DNA of 64,000 bases from Rhabdophis nuchalis (GCA_039707465.1 CM077645.1:162592503-162656502), one strand, 5' to 3'. Shown: positions 23,041 through 34,262, numbered from the stretch's first letter. A program made the numbers and translations. The notes: generated from the sequence alone by a model not told the origin.

Positions 23041-23072
23041 TTAATTTGAAAACAGTATCTTCATACATAATG

Positions 23073-23790
23073 ACAAATTTTTTATTTATTTATTTATTTA
23101 TTTATTTATTTTTCAGATTTATATACCGCCCTGTTCTCCCTGGTGGGACTCAGGGCGGTGCATAGAAAGAATAAAAACACCCACAGCAAACAATCACAAT
23201 ATAAAATAGAATTAAATAATTAAGTCTGTGCTGAATGTAGGTAAAAACTATTTAAAATGTTATATTTAAAAATTAAACCATTAATCTATGCCAGGCCAGC
23301 CAGATGGAAAAAGTGTGCTTTGAGCGCCTGGCAGAAGAGGCGTAGGTCCGTGATGGTGCGAAGGTCGGGGGGCAGATCGTTCCAGAGGGCCGGACCCACC
23401 ACAGAGAAGGTCCTCCCCCTGGGGGTCACCAGCCGGCATTGACCAGCAGACGGCACCCTGAGGAGGCCCTCTCTGTGGGAGCAGACAGGTCGAAGGGAGG
23501 TATGTGGCAGGAGGCGGTCTCGCAGATAGCCAGGACCCGTGCCATGGAGTGCTTTGAAGATGGTTACTAACACCTTGAAGCGCACCCGGAAGACCACAGG
23601 CAGCCAGTGCAGCTCGCGCAGGAGAGGTGTTACATGGGTGTACTGTGAAACTCCTAGAATCCCCCGAGCGGCTGCATTCTGCACTAGCTGGAGCCTCCAG
23701 GTGCACCTCAAGCGGAGCCCCATGTAGAGAGCATTGCAGTAGTCCAGGCGGGAAATGACGAGGGCTTGAGTGACCATGCGTAGGGCGGTG
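23073..23790 (-). mobile_element. L2-clade LINE, 5'-truncated copy 2
   Basis: The minus strand carries the C-terminal reverse transcriptase region and 3' end of the same L2 family as 6324-7842. The 3' hairpin is CACCGCCCTGAGTCCCACCA with GGGCGGTATATAAATCTG, and the tail is (AAAT)n at 23080-23111. 5' truncation is near 23790. Confidence 0.92.
23286..23777 (-). pseudogene. L2 ORF2 C-terminal remnant, 163 codons
   Basis: Open for 163 codons: QALVISRLDYCNALYMGL, then RLQLVQNAAARGIL, TPLLRELHWLPVVFRV, GPALWNDLPPDLRTI, ending HLAGLA. This is only the post-catalytic part; the YADD catalytic region is absent, so it is a dead fragment. It diverges from copy 1 mainly by substitutions. Confidence 0.85.
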
Positions 23791-24223
23791 AATTTGATTC
23801 AACCGCTATTTTTTTCTGACACAATAAAGGAAAAGTCAATTTGTTTGTATTCACATTTCCAATTTTGCAATAGGATTTTTCTGCCTTCTGTATCTGGATA
23901 GCAATAATGCCATATTTCTATGGATTTCTGTGAATTCCAATGTTACATAGCCATGAGAATCCTGCTACAGCTCACTTCACTCTCATTAACTGTGGGCAAG
24001 CTGCTCCAACCTCCCACCCCCAGCAGATTTTGAGTGCATGTGATGACTGCAGGGGAACTTCTCTTCTCCTGGTTTAATCAGAAGGAAAGCAAAGAAAGAA
24101 GGAAAGCCCTATCCAACAAATTGGAGATGTGGAGAAAAGCAAGGGTTTACACTCAGGCAGGAAAAACCAAAGGTACAAGTACAAATTGGATGAAACCTAG
24201 CTCAAAAACAGTAACTGTGGGAC

Positions 24224-24430
24224 CTTGGAACCCTAGTGGATGATCATTTGAATATGATCCAGCAGTGTGCAAGGACTATAAATCCTTCTTTCCCCACTAT
24301 CCTGTCAAAGCTGAAGAAGCTTCTTGGATGAGAAGTAAAATGTCTTCAAAAGAAAAAACAGTTGTTTCCTGAAAAAGCACCTTTGGGACAACCATAATCT
24401 GGATGACTGAGAATTTGTACAGACATTTAG
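24224..24430 (+). repeat. Retroelement end repeat, copy A (Penelope-like?)
   Basis: Contains AAGGACTATAAATCCTTC, then GCTGAAGAAGCTTCTTGGAT, GAGAAGTAAAATGTCTTCAA, AAAAAGCACCTTTGGGACAA and CTGGATGACTGAGAA. A second copy lies in direct orientation at 24706-25048 and another at 53612-53720. The tandem layout and words recall the terminal repeats of Penelope-like elements, but no reverse transcriptase or GIY-YIG region is present, so the class is tentative. The preceding 23791-24223 has no recognised feature. Confidence 0.45.
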
Positions 24431-24560
24431 CTATGCAATTTGGGATGCACCCTTTGAATGGTGTGGGAGTAGGAATGGATTTCCAGAGGAAAAGATTGCA
24501 GACTACAGGAACCAGAAGCACCACTCAGGTGACTCTGAGGATACAGGTAAGCCTCTAAGT

Positions 24561-24680
24561 CAGGGGTTCCCAAACTTGGCAACTTTAAGACTTGTGGACT
24601 TCAACTCCAGCATAGCTGGCTGGAGAATTCTGGGAGTTGAAGTCCACAAGTCTTAAAGTTGCCAAGTTTGGGAACCCCTG
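24561..24680. mobile_element. Hairpin MITE (hAT-type), 120 bp
   Basis: A near-perfect palindrome beginning CAGGGGTTCCCAAACTTGG and ending with its reverse complement. It is flanked by exact 8-bp duplications CTCTAAGT (24553-24560 and 24681-24688). The 8-bp duplication and CAG...CTG ends point to hAT transposase mobilisation. It encodes nothing. Relatives: 24890-25019, 31544-31678, a fragment at 33830-33895, and a half-copy near 34295-34380. Confidence 0.92.
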
Positions 24681-24705
24681 CTCTAAGTGCTTCAACAACT
24701 TTCTA

Positions 24706-25048
24706 AAAGGATGCAAATGACCAGCTGTCTGCAAGGAATATAAATCCTTCCATTCCCCCACCCCTATCCTGTCAGAGCTGAAGGATGATCTTGGATGAGA
24801 AGCAAAACATATTCAAAGAAAAAGAAAAAAGAAAAAATAAGTCCAGTTGCCTCCCGAAAAAGCATCTTTGGAACAACAATGATCTGGATCAGGGGTCTCC
24901 AACCTTTGCAACTTTAAGTCTGAAGGATTTCAGCTCCCAGACCTCTCCAGCCAGCTGGCTGGAGAATTCTGGGAGCTGAAGTCCTTCAGACTTAAAGTTG
25001 CAAAGGTTGGGGACCCCTGATCTGGATGACTGAGAATCTCTACAGGCA
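24706..25048 (+). repeat. Retroelement end repeat, copy B, split by a MITE
   Basis: Same family and orientation as 24224-24430. It runs through AAGGAATATAAATCCTTCC, GAGAAGCAAAACATATTCAA and AAAAGCATCTTTGGAACAAC, is interrupted at 24890-25019, and resumes with CTGGATGACTGAGAATC. Copy A supplies the uninterrupted pre-insertion version. Confidence 0.5.
24890..25019. mobile_element. Hairpin MITE (hAT-type), 130 bp, nested
   Basis: A palindromic element beginning CAGGGGTCTCCAACCTTTG with reverse-complement end, flanked by exact 8-bp duplications ATCTGGAT (24882-24889 and 25020-25027). It sits inside retroelement copy B, so it is younger than that copy. Confidence 0.92.
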
Positions 25049-26150
25049 TCAAAATCTGAACCATGGTTTGTTTTGGATGAGGAAACATATTTTCACATTT
25101 TTTATTAAGGAAAGGGAGCAGCTTTTGGCTATTTTATGTATAACTGGAAGTATAGCATGAACGCAGCAGTTGAAATGAATAGATTGTTAACTGTTTGGTG
25201 TTCTCTGTATCCAGCTTTTGCCTGCTTGGGCTGAGTAATGAAGGGCTAGAAGTTGCATCTCAATTTGCAGATTTCATATTTGCAAACATGTATTCAGCAC
25301 TTTGCAGACTGTATCTTTGATTTGAGATAGTGGGGATAAAATGAAGAAATATAGGCCTGCTTAGAGACTTATTTCCAAATTAAAAGGGTGGTAGATGTGA
25401 CAAACCTGTGATGTCCTTGAAATGATTGTTTTATTCATGTTTACTTCTCTCAAGATTGTTTCACACTTGCATAGGTTTTTTTTCACCAGCATGCTGCTTT
25501 ATAGATTTTGAACTGGCTTTTTTTTTTCCAGAAACTGAAGTAACAAGAGACTAAGAAACGTTACTTTAATCTCCACCATTTTAGTAGAAAAACAAATAAA
25601 ACATACCTTTAAGCTTCACACACCAAGAAAACAAGAAGAAAAATACAACTTTCAAAATGGGAGCCATTTTGGTGCCACTAACTCTGCCTAACTACTTGAG
25701 AATACTCAGCTCCCTTTCTTTTAAACCCATACAGCCATCATCCACAATAAATAAACAAATAAAGGCCACCTAAGTAAGTAGACAAGGATCCTAAATCAAC
25801 TACCTACAATAAATCTCAGTTCATCAAGTTAGATTTCGACATAGAATTCTGCTTCTTCTCTTGAAGCAGGGGGGGGGGGAAATTGAAGGTAGAAAATAAA
25901 CATAAGTCTAGGATTCATTACACCTGTCTAAAGTATTTGATTTAGAGAATGCATTAAACTGCCAATCACATTCTATTTTGAGATAATAAAGCTGCATATC
26001 CTTTTATATTTATTACTAACAGCAGTACAAAACATCAAACAAAGAAATAATTTGTGCAGTAGCTTCTGTTCTGATACTAAATATCAAAATGTTGACATTT
26101 AATCAGATTTTGTTAAAGAAAATTGATGGGTTATATGTGTATATATAAAT
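25049..26150. other. Unique DNA, nothing recognised
   Basis: Includes a G10 run at 25870-25879 and a T-rich run near 25521. No repeat or coding signal was recognised. Confidence 0.45.
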
Positions 26151-26502
26151 GGGATGTGGTGGCTCAGTGGCTAAGACCCTGAGGTTATCAATCAGAAAGA
26201 TCGGCAGTTCAACGGTTTGAATCCCTAGTATCACGTAATGGAGTGAGCTCTCGTTACTTGTCCCAGCTTCTGCCAACCTAGCAGTTCGAAAGCATGTGAA
26301 AATGCAAGTAGAAAAATAGGAACCACCTTTGGTGGGAAGTTAACAGTGCTCTGTGTGCCTTTGGCATTAGTCATGCCAGCCACATGACCATAGAGATGTC
26401 TTCGGACAGCACTGGCTCTTTGGCTTTGAAACTGAGATGACCAGCACTCCCTAGAGTCGGAATGACTAGCACATATGTGCGAGGGGAACCTTACCTTACC
26501 TA
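26151..26502 (+). mobile_element. Sauria-type tRNA-derived SINE, copy 1
   Basis: The 5' part is tRNA-like with an A-box-like TGGCTCAGTGGCTAAGACC and a B-box-like GGTTTGAATCCC, so RNA polymerase III transcription is expected in a live copy. The body follows with TCCCAGCTTCTGCCAACC. The 3' end (GAGTCGGAATGACTAGCACA, then CCTTACCTTACC) is the tail shared with BovB-type LINEs, which would supply mobilisation. A TATATG/GCATAT plus CA microsatellite begins right at its end. Confidence 0.85.
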
Positions 26503-26572
26503 TGTATATGTATATGTATATGCATATGCATATGCATATGCATATGCATATGTACTGTATACACACACACAT
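26503..26572. repeat. (TATATG)n / (GCATAT)n then (CA)n microsatellite
   Basis: About 70 bp of hexamer units and a short CA run directly after a SINE 3' end, consistent with growth from the SINE tail. The DNA 26573-27499 shows nothing recognised except GAGAGCAAGG repeats near 27180. Confidence 0.85.
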
Positions 26573-27511
26573 TTATTTCAGAATTTTCCCTGGATCCCAT
26601 TGTCTACCAAAAATGGGAAATTAGCCTAAAAACTAAAATGTTGCATTTAGCAATCAAAAGATCTTTGGATGCCCTAGTTTGCAATTTAAGGCTTTTAAAT
26701 GCATATGCTGTTGCCGTGGCCACAGAACAAATGCTTTATTTTGAGAATAAGACACAAAGAAAGTATTCTGTCGCTTAATCTAATTTAATAGATCAGACTG
26801 CTCCATAGCAGGGGCATTGAAGCAGGGTAATTCCATTTTGTTACTGCTGATGGGACTGTAACTAAAAGCCCACCAGAGAACAATATGTAAAACTCTAAAT
26901 TATTGGTTATCCTGTAACTAGATACATTTGTATTTCTTTTGCTCTGCTCCAGTAGGAAAGATAGATCAAAAGTCCTGAAGGCTACAGGTCCAATATGTCA
27001 ATTAATAAATCTGAATCTTTCCCTATTAAATAGTAGCTGTACTGAATTTTAACAAAAGTGTATTTTTAAAAATATTATTTTTAATGAAAATAATGGCATA
27101 TTGACCAGCAATTGCCAAGTAAATGTCTAGCACCAGAGATATGGTATATTTCAGAGCTGCAATTTATCTCTGAGCATCCTTGCTCTCCAACAAGAGAGCA
27201 AGGATGTTCATCCTATTTCATCTCTTGAAGAGCCTTATCTTTCACAAGAAACCTTCCAACCTATCTAATGTTCTGATAGTCCTAACTGGCATATCTGTAG
27301 TGAGAACAAATTGATGCATATATTTCTTTGTTGCACTGCATGCCATTAAAAAAAAACACCTTGTGTTCTTCCACTTAAAAGCAATCCGGTTGGAGTAAAA
27401 GATTTATACCAAACAAAAATCTAGACATTGCTTCTGTATGAACCTCTATATCCAAAAGTTCAAAATCCATCTTCAAGGGCATTAGAAAATTTGGCAGAAT
27501 TTAACCCTATC

Positions 27512-27861
27512 ATAAGGCACATGGTGGTTCAGTGGCTAAGAAGCTGAGCTTGTCGATCAGAAGCTAAGCAATTTAGCAATTTGAATCCCTAGCACTGTGT
27601 AATGGAGTGAGCTCCCCTTATTTGTCCCAGCTTCTGCCAACCTAGCAGTTCGAAAGCACATAAAAAATGCAAGAAGAAAAATAGGGACCACTTTGGTAGG
27701 AAGGTAACAGCGCTCCATATGCCTTCAGCAATTAGTCATGCTGGCCACATGACTATGTCTTTGGACAGTGCTGGCTCTTTGGATTTGAAATGGAGATGAG
27801 CACCGCCTCCTAAAGCTGGAGATGACTAGCACATATGTGTGGGGCAACCTTTACCTTTACC
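27512..27861 (+). mobile_element. Sauria-type tRNA-derived SINE, copy 2, with target duplication
   Basis: Same family as 26151-26502: A-box region TGGTTCAGTGGCTAAGAAGC, B-box region TTTGAATCCCTAGC, tail GACTAGCACATATGTG and CCTTTACCTTTACC. Direct repeats of TTTAACCCTATC flank it at 27500-27511 and 27862-27873, marking a retroposition event. Differences from copy 1 are substitutions and small indels. Confidence 0.9.
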
Positions 27862-28234
27862 TTTAACCCTATCGTTGATGCTTCCAAAGAGGCCTTTCTA
27901 ATTCAAAATCATCTCTTCCCAAAAGAAAGGTAGACAAGTGGTTTTCCAAGAGGTATATTTTAATATCAGAACAGAAATGTGCAAGATAAGTATATCTCTG
28001 AATTCACATCTACCTTGCAAAAAACCGGATAAACAATTAGATGACAACAAAGAATTTTTTTATCATTTGGCTACTCTACTGTCCAATATTCTACAAAACT
28101 ATACAGAAAACATATACTAGTGAGTACTGGAAATTTCCCTCCATTCTGTCTTGTATAATAGAGTAAAAAGTGGACTTTAAAAGTAAAAAGCTTGTCCAAC
28201 GCAGGATCTGTTAAAATGTTTGAGACAGGTGCTT

Positions 28235-28700
28235 TATCCACACTGTCTTTGAAGATCTCCAATGAAAGCAATCATACTACTTCATGGATCAACCTATTCC
28301 ACTGGTTGACAGAACCTATAAATAGAATAAGTAGTATGTAATCCACCTCTCTTTGGTTTTTCACAGTGCAACTCTGGACAATAAATCCACTGCCATCCCA
28401 ATATGATAAGCCTTTTGCTATCCAAATGCTATTATAATTTCTAAGCTTTTGTTTTTCCTTCTATAGGTTGGGTGCAGCTACTTATTTAACCATTTTATAT
28501 GTCTTAATTTCCAGTACTCACATCATCCTGGTAGCTTGAACTGAACTCACTCCAGTTTCTCAATGTCTTTTTTAGACCGCAGTGCCCAGACACAGATTCT
28601 GGACACAGATATTAACTATGACACAGCCAAGGTGAGATAAGAGTAGAACAATTGTTTCCTGTGATCTGAAAACTTGTGCCTTTTGTTGTGTTCTCCTCAG
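28235..28700 (-). mobile_element. Old CR1-like LINE fragment
   Basis: On the minus strand this corresponds to the CR1 ORF2 C-terminal region. Recognisable words are CTCACTCCAGTTTCTCAATG, then CCGCAGTGCCCAGACACAGA, which match the QFWSP/LQRxxxK segment of CR1 copies such as 35706-36197. It is strongly diverged. Confidence 0.55.
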
Positions 28701-28879
28701 GTGCAAGATTTTTGATTACTCTTTGTTAAAACTCATGCTGGCTTTTGTTAATTGTTACATTTCTGTTGTGGGGGTCACAAATACACTGTTTAATGATGTG
28801 CTGAAAGACTTCATTGAGTATAGATGTGAAGTTGCCAGAACTGTGATTTCACCATAATTCTCTCCTTTTTGAAAACAGG

Positions 28880-29022
28880 GATACCAGCTGAGTAACCTTG
28901 GGCTAAACACTTTCTCTCAGTTCTAGGAAAGCAGCAATGGCAAACTCTTTTGAAAAACTTTGCCAAGAAAACTGCAGGGACTTGTCCAGGCAGTCTCTGA
29001 GAACTGGACATGATTGAATGAA
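28880..29022 (+). repeat. SINE/BovB-like 3' tail fragment
   Basis: The words AACCTTGGGCTAAACACTTT, then GCAATGGCAAACTC, TTTGCCAAGAAAACTGCAGG and GGACATGATTGAATGAA match the 3' region shared by BovB and its dependent SINEs. No tRNA head is evident. It abuts the L1 fragment. Confidence 0.5.
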
Positions 29023-29029
29023 AGAAGTA

Positions 29030-29463
29030 AAAAAGGGTTTTTAAAAAATTTTTTTAGAAGTTTTCAAACATTATGTAGTGGTTCTGCAGTCTCATCCTGT
29101 ATTAAGATGTCAACTGCATATGAAGAAAACTTATACGAAATGTTTTATAGATGGCATTTTCCACCAGCAAGATTGGCAAGGATGTTTAAAGACAAATCAG
29201 CTAAATATTGGAAATGCCACCAAATACCTGGGCTGTATTACCATATGTGGTGGATATGTGTAGAAGCCAAAACAATAGTGGACAAAAAGTGGTTGGAGAA
29301 TATTATACAACAGTACATTGATTTAAAATCTGAAATATTCTTTCTGGGGTTTTTACCAGGAACCTATAAAGAAAATGTATTATTATTATTATTATACATT
29401 ATAATATATTTTTATATAATATATTATACAATATATTATTATACAATATATTATTATACAATA

Positions 29464-29518
<55 letters not shown>

Positions 29519-29724
29519 CGTTATTATTATTATACGTTATTCATGTATTAACTGCAGCTAGAATTGTATTTGCACAAAACTGGAAAAGTGAAGAGATTCC
29601 TATAGATGAAAATGTGATTAGAAAAATATTAGAATCTGCAGAAATGAATAGGTTAACATTTGCAATTAAAGAAAAGGAACAAACTGAATATTATACTATA
29701 TGGGAACTATTCTACCTTTGACTA
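29030..29724 (+). pseudogene. L1 ORF2 C-terminal remnant with internal TTA expansion
   Basis: The plus strand encodes the cysteine-rich end of L1 ORF2: MFYRWHFPPARLARMF, then YWKCHQIPGLYYHMWWICVE (zinc-knuckle-like with CxxC...HxxxxC-type spacing), later ARIVFAQNWKSEEIPID and MNRLTFAIKEKEQTEYYTIW. A tract of about 150 bp of TTA/ATA repeats (29376-29530) is embedded between these blocks in place of coding sequence. The endonuclease and reverse transcriptase domains are absent. It proves that ORF2-bearing L1s existed in this genome. Confidence 0.8.
29376..29530. repeat. (TTA)n microsatellite with ATAC-containing units
   Basis: Pure TTA runs plus a 17-19 bp tandem unit ACAATATATTATTAT repeated about three times. 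It disrupts the L1 ORF2 remnant. Confidence 0.9.
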
Positions 29725-31535
29725 GAGAATAAATATGAAAGTTAGAAGTAAAAATAGTGACATAGAAAATATATCGATATAATTAAATAAGTTATGATGA
29801 GATTGTTACAGTATTAGATATGTTATGTATATCAATATTATGTTAAGAGTAGGCAAATAAGGAACATGACTGTAGTTTTAATTGTTATTGCACAAGATAA
29901 TTGTACCCAGATGACACACTGTTGTCATCTGAAATGACACACTGAAATGTAACTCAGCTGACCCTGATATTTGAATTAATTTAAATTAACTATTTCTTCT
30001 TCTTCTCCTGATCCATTCTGACTTGTAATTCCTTTTTTCTCTTAGGGTCCATTGGTACCTAGCTAGGGCTTTGTTCCTCTTTTAAAAAAGATGAACATAA
30101 TATACAGGAATTCTGCCTTTCTTCATCACTCATTACCAATTCATATCTTTTTCCTCATAAAGGAATGAGAAAGGCCTCATTGCTTTTCCTTTTATTTCTG
30201 ATGTGCCTGAATAGACTTTCCTGTTGTTTTGGCATTTTTCATAAGAGTCTGTTGATTCTGAATTTTAGCCTTTTAGATGCAGTCTCCACAATATCTGATG
30301 ACTGCCTTGTACCCATTTCTTTTTCAGAATCTTAGAAACTCTGGGTGAATCCATACTAGTCTCTCTATAACATTTTCAATGTTTGCAACTGCACTTTATT
30401 ATCTCATTTTATGGCATCTCATTCCATAAAATGAGATATCCTGTCTCAACTCTTTCTTCCTTTCTATTTGAAGCTGTTAGATGTGCCCTATGTTCAGTCT
30501 GAATTAATAAAAATCTCTCTTCTGTAATCCAGTATACAGCCTGGTTCTTCTTAATATGAAATCAAGGATATTAATAGTGCTCCTTTCTTAATATGAAATC
30601 AAAGGTATCATGCTCATTTTCTCCCATAGATCTATTTACCTTCAGTTCTTCAATCAATTTCTTTCCATAATAACAATTAAGTTCTCCATTGCTCCATTTC
30701 CTGAAAGAAGGCTGGAGGACAGGAATTTATTGGCCTTCCAACTCAAGGTAAAATTAGATTTTAGCAGATGTCAGGAAAACAGAAATCTCCCATTGCTTCC
30801 AATGCATCTTTAAAGTTTCATTATTTATCTCATCCACATCTGCCTGTCAAGATAGATTATAATAAACCTCTACAGTTATATCACTTTTGTTTCTCTCTCC
30901 TATTAACTTACTCTCAACAGAATTTCCATTCTTCAGTTGGTCCCTTTTCTGTACCAGGATGTATTTCTTAACATACAGCAGAACATCACTTCAATTTCTG
31001 AGCCTTCCTGGGCTTTGTTCCACTTATGTGTGTTGTTCTACAATGTTTCAGTTGATATCATATTTGTCATCCTATATTAGGATTTCAAGCGTCTCTGCTT
31101 GTTTCCCATTTTATATGCATTGGTGAAGTAACATTTGAGTTGTACTCCCTACTGGTCTATAGTTTTCTACTAATCTCTAAATCTGCACTTCCTCTCATGA
31201 TTCCCTCTTCATTTATTATGATTTCTTCTTGGCCCCAGTCCTGTACCTCTCATTTAATACCATCCTGATGAAATTGGCAAGGTGTTTGGCAAACAGATTC
31301 ACAGTTTTGTTGACATACAGCCCATTTCTTGCCAAGAGTTTTTCACATGCTATAGGTAGTACAGTTTGTGATCAAGTAGCCAAACCCTTCTTGGTGGTAC
31401 CATCTACAGACTTAGTTTTCCATTTCCACAATCCCATTCTATCTTTTCCTCTGTTGTTATCAACTGATAAAAGCTATCCTTTGGGATAGAATGGGAAACA
31501 CAGAAGTAGTAAGTTCTTGACTGCTCCTCATCTTG
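29725..31535. other. Unassigned DNA, possibly L1 3' region and an old element
   Basis: 29725-29880 may be the L1 3' end (AT-rich). 30060-31500 is pyrimidine-rich with no open frame; on the minus strand broken frames appear. It contains a perfect 14-bp stem hairpin, ATCTCATTTTATGG with its complement, at 30404-30440, and a tandem pair of TTCTTAATATGAAATCAA at 30546-30602. I could not assign a family. Confidence 0.35.
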
Positions 31536-31543
31536 AGGTAGCC

Positions 31544-31678
31544 CAGGGGCCTGCAAAGGGGGCTCTTTTAAGACTGGTGGACTTCAACTCCCAGAATTCC
31601 CCAGCCAGCATGGCTGGCTGGGGAATTCTGGGAGTTGAAGTCCACCAGTCTTAAAAGAGCTGACTTTGCAGACCCCTG
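31544..31678. mobile_element. Hairpin MITE (hAT-type), 135 bp
   Basis: Palindromic, starting CAGGGGCCTGCAAAGGGGG, with an internal near-perfect inverted repeat around GACTTCAACTCCCAGAATTC. The flanks AGGTAGCC (31536-31543) and AGTTAGCC (31679-31686) match at 7 of 8 positions. Same family as the 24.6-kb and 24.9-kb copies. Confidence 0.9.
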
Positions 31679-31686
31679 AGTTAGCC

Positions 31687-33340
31687 TGTTCCCATGACAT
31701 GCCTAACTTCAACAATAGGCTGATAATGTGTTATAAAGTCATATTTTTTATCTGTTATAAAATGTGTTATAAAACCCAGCCAATTGCCCCAATTTGTCCA
31801 CCTAGTTTTGTTCATCAACCTACCTACCTACCTAGAAAGATCTGAAGGGAGACACTGGCTGGAAAATAAGTGTCATGATTAACTGCCAAGACCCAATAGG
31901 ACACAATTTTAATACTGCTCTGTGCTGTGGTCAAAACATATATCATGCTATCTGCCTAATCAATATGGAAGGAATTATAAGATGAACCGTTGCCAGTGCT
32001 TTCCTGGCATAATAGGTAACACGCTGCCTAGAGAAACTAGATAGGGATTCTATGGTCTTCATATGGTACATTTTAACCCAATTAATGTGATTTTATATGG
32101 CCAGTGTTCCAAGAAAACTTGGAAAGTTTAATGGCTTATAATTCACTAAAGGATCTTACAGTGCAATCCAGCCTGGACTCTTTTCAAGGAAGTCAGTGGG
32201 ATGCTTATGAATTCCTATAATATCAGTTTGATGCATTCCTACCTGTGCTTTAATGATGCAATAATGTAGACACTATTAAAATGTTGCATAACTTTATTTT
32301 ATTTTGTTGATGTGGAAATTTAGATGAGTAAAAGAGCAACTAAATCTCAATTTATTAATTTCTTAAGAAAATAATAGTGAAAGTAGCTCTTAGAGATGAT
32401 ATAATAGTGGACGATTCACCCATTTTTATCATGTGCCATTTCAATAAAATCTCTATAATAGCTATATCAGCATGTGCTTGCTGGCATTGCTTTATAATAT
32501 ATATGTGTTATAAACAACATTATTGCTTCAGCTATACAAGGATCCTATTAATTACAACTTCTGATATTGAATATGTATCTAGAATACCTTTAGTTGTGAA
32601 CCTGCATTATACTTAATAATAATCTTAGAATATATTGTGATTGTTTGGTCATTGTTCAAATTTGGGATACATTGTGTAACATTATCTATGGCCAAGTCAA
32701 TTTAGTTAAAAATTCAAACTGAACCTAAGAAGGTTTTTGTAATCAATAGCCATGATGCATATAAATATGTAGTTTATGTACAATCTTAAGATTTTATCGA
32801 CACTAACTGGAATAGCTGGTCCCAAAGTAAATTAGCTTAACAATTTTCCACTGTGAGCCCTGGAAGTGATAGCTTTATGAGATAAAGTTTCTGCAAAAAA
32901 ACCTATATCCCAAGGTGATTTTTTAAAGAGATTTCATGACAGCTAGTGTGGCCTATAATAGATAATTCCTTATTTTTATTGGAAAATAAAGCCTTCTTAC
33001 TATTACAAGTATGGCTACCATATCAGGGTTCTCATTTCTAGATCTCTACTAGGTGGCAGGAAAGAAAAAGAGAAAACTCTAATTTTCTCTTTCCCATCTA
33101 GTAGTCATTTAGATGAAATATGGTAGTTGAAATATGGTAGTTTAGATACAAGGAAAGTGATTGTGCTAATACAATAACTGTTTTTTCCATCTAGATCAGT
33201 ATTGACTACTTCACTACTAACATAATCTTCAAAACATCACATTCACTGTATTTTGTTTATGAAAATTTGTAAAATCACTGAAATCAATATGATTCTCAGT
33301 GCTATATTACTAGGATCCATATGAATCTTGGCTAACATTA
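31687..33340. other. Unique AT-rich DNA, nothing recognised
   Basis: Contains (CCTA)n x4 at 31820-31835 and a tandem pair of GAAATATGGTAGTT at 33115-33142. The reading frame at 32377-32616 (79 codons) has no recognisable motif and looks random. Confidence 0.45.
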
Positions 33341-33949
33341 CCATATTTTTCAGAGTATAAGACACAACTTTATTCATCTAAAAAGAGGCTGAAAATCTGG
33401 GTGCATCTTATACATCGAATACAGCATTTTTTGCCCCCCGAAACCCCACCCCCTTCACCAAAATGGCTGTGCATAGCCTTATAGAGACTTCCAGAGAGCT
33501 CCTGGGGCCTGGGGAGGGCAGAAAGTAGCCTAAATTGGGGCGTTTTTTGCCCCCCCAGTCCCCAGCAGCACTCTATAAGCCTCCATAGGGCTATGCATTC
33601 AATTTATTTGACACAAAAATGGTCCGGTTTTGCGATATATGTGGCAGTTTTTTGCTGATTTTACACCCCCCACCCCCCAGGAGCACTCTGCAAGCCCCCC
33701 AAGGCTAGTCATGCTTTTTATTTGAAGAAAAACTGCCCCGTTTTCGCAGAGAAAGAGCAGTTTGGGGAGCTATGCAAAGTGTAAAAAACCCTCTTTTTTT
33801 CCCTTTCGGAAGGCTGTTTAGTTACTTGGCAACTTTAAGACTTTGGACTTTAACTCCCAGAATTCTCCAGCCAGCATAGCTTGTGGACACAGCTGGCTTA
33901 TAGTATATAGTCTTATACTCCGGTGCATCTTATACTCCGAAAAATATGG
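33341..33949. mobile_element. TA-flanked DNA transposon (Tc/mariner-like), 609 bp
   Basis: Inverted ends CCATATTTTTCAGAGTATAA and (other strand) CCATATTTTTCGGAGTATAA, each flanked by TA (33339-33340 and 33950-33951), as for the Tc1/mariner superfamily; the end sequence resembles Tc2/Kanga-like families. The inside is GC-richer (CCCCCC runs) with no transposase. A fragment of the hairpin MITE family lies within it near the right end (33830-33895). A related left end is at 38320. Confidence 0.8.
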
Positions 33950-34015
33950 TATGTGGCAACTTTGGAAAAAAAATCTGGAAAACCCCAAAGCAGACAATTT
34001 TTTTTTTTTTGCGGA

Positions 34016-34262
34016 ACACTAATAGCACTAGCACTTAAACTTATATACCACTTCTCAGGGCTTTACAGCCCTCTCTAAATGGTTTACAATGTCAGCATTT
34101 TGCCCACCTAACAATCTGGGTCCTCATTTTACCCACTTCGAAAGGATGGAAGGCTGAGTCAACCTTGAGCCCGTGAGGCTTGCTGCCAAACTGCAGTCAG
34201 CCAACAGTCAGCAGAGGTAGCCTGCAATACTGCATTCTAACCACTGTGCCACCGTGGCGCTA
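34016..34262 (-). mobile_element. tRNA-derived squamate SINE, minus orientation
   Basis: On the minus strand the head is GCGCCACGGTGGCACAGTGG, then TTAGAATGCAGTATTGCAGG, the body GGCTCAAGGTTGACTCAGCC and ATGAGGACCCAGATTGTTAG, and the tail AAGTGCTAGTGCTATTAG. The same family, in plus orientation, lies at 61923-62150. The CTAATA words at both ends may be remains of a target duplication. Confidence 0.85.

Noticed and set aside
26151..26230. tRNA gene
   Set aside because: The A-box and B-box belong to a SINE head, with SINE body and tail following; it does not fold as a proper tRNA.
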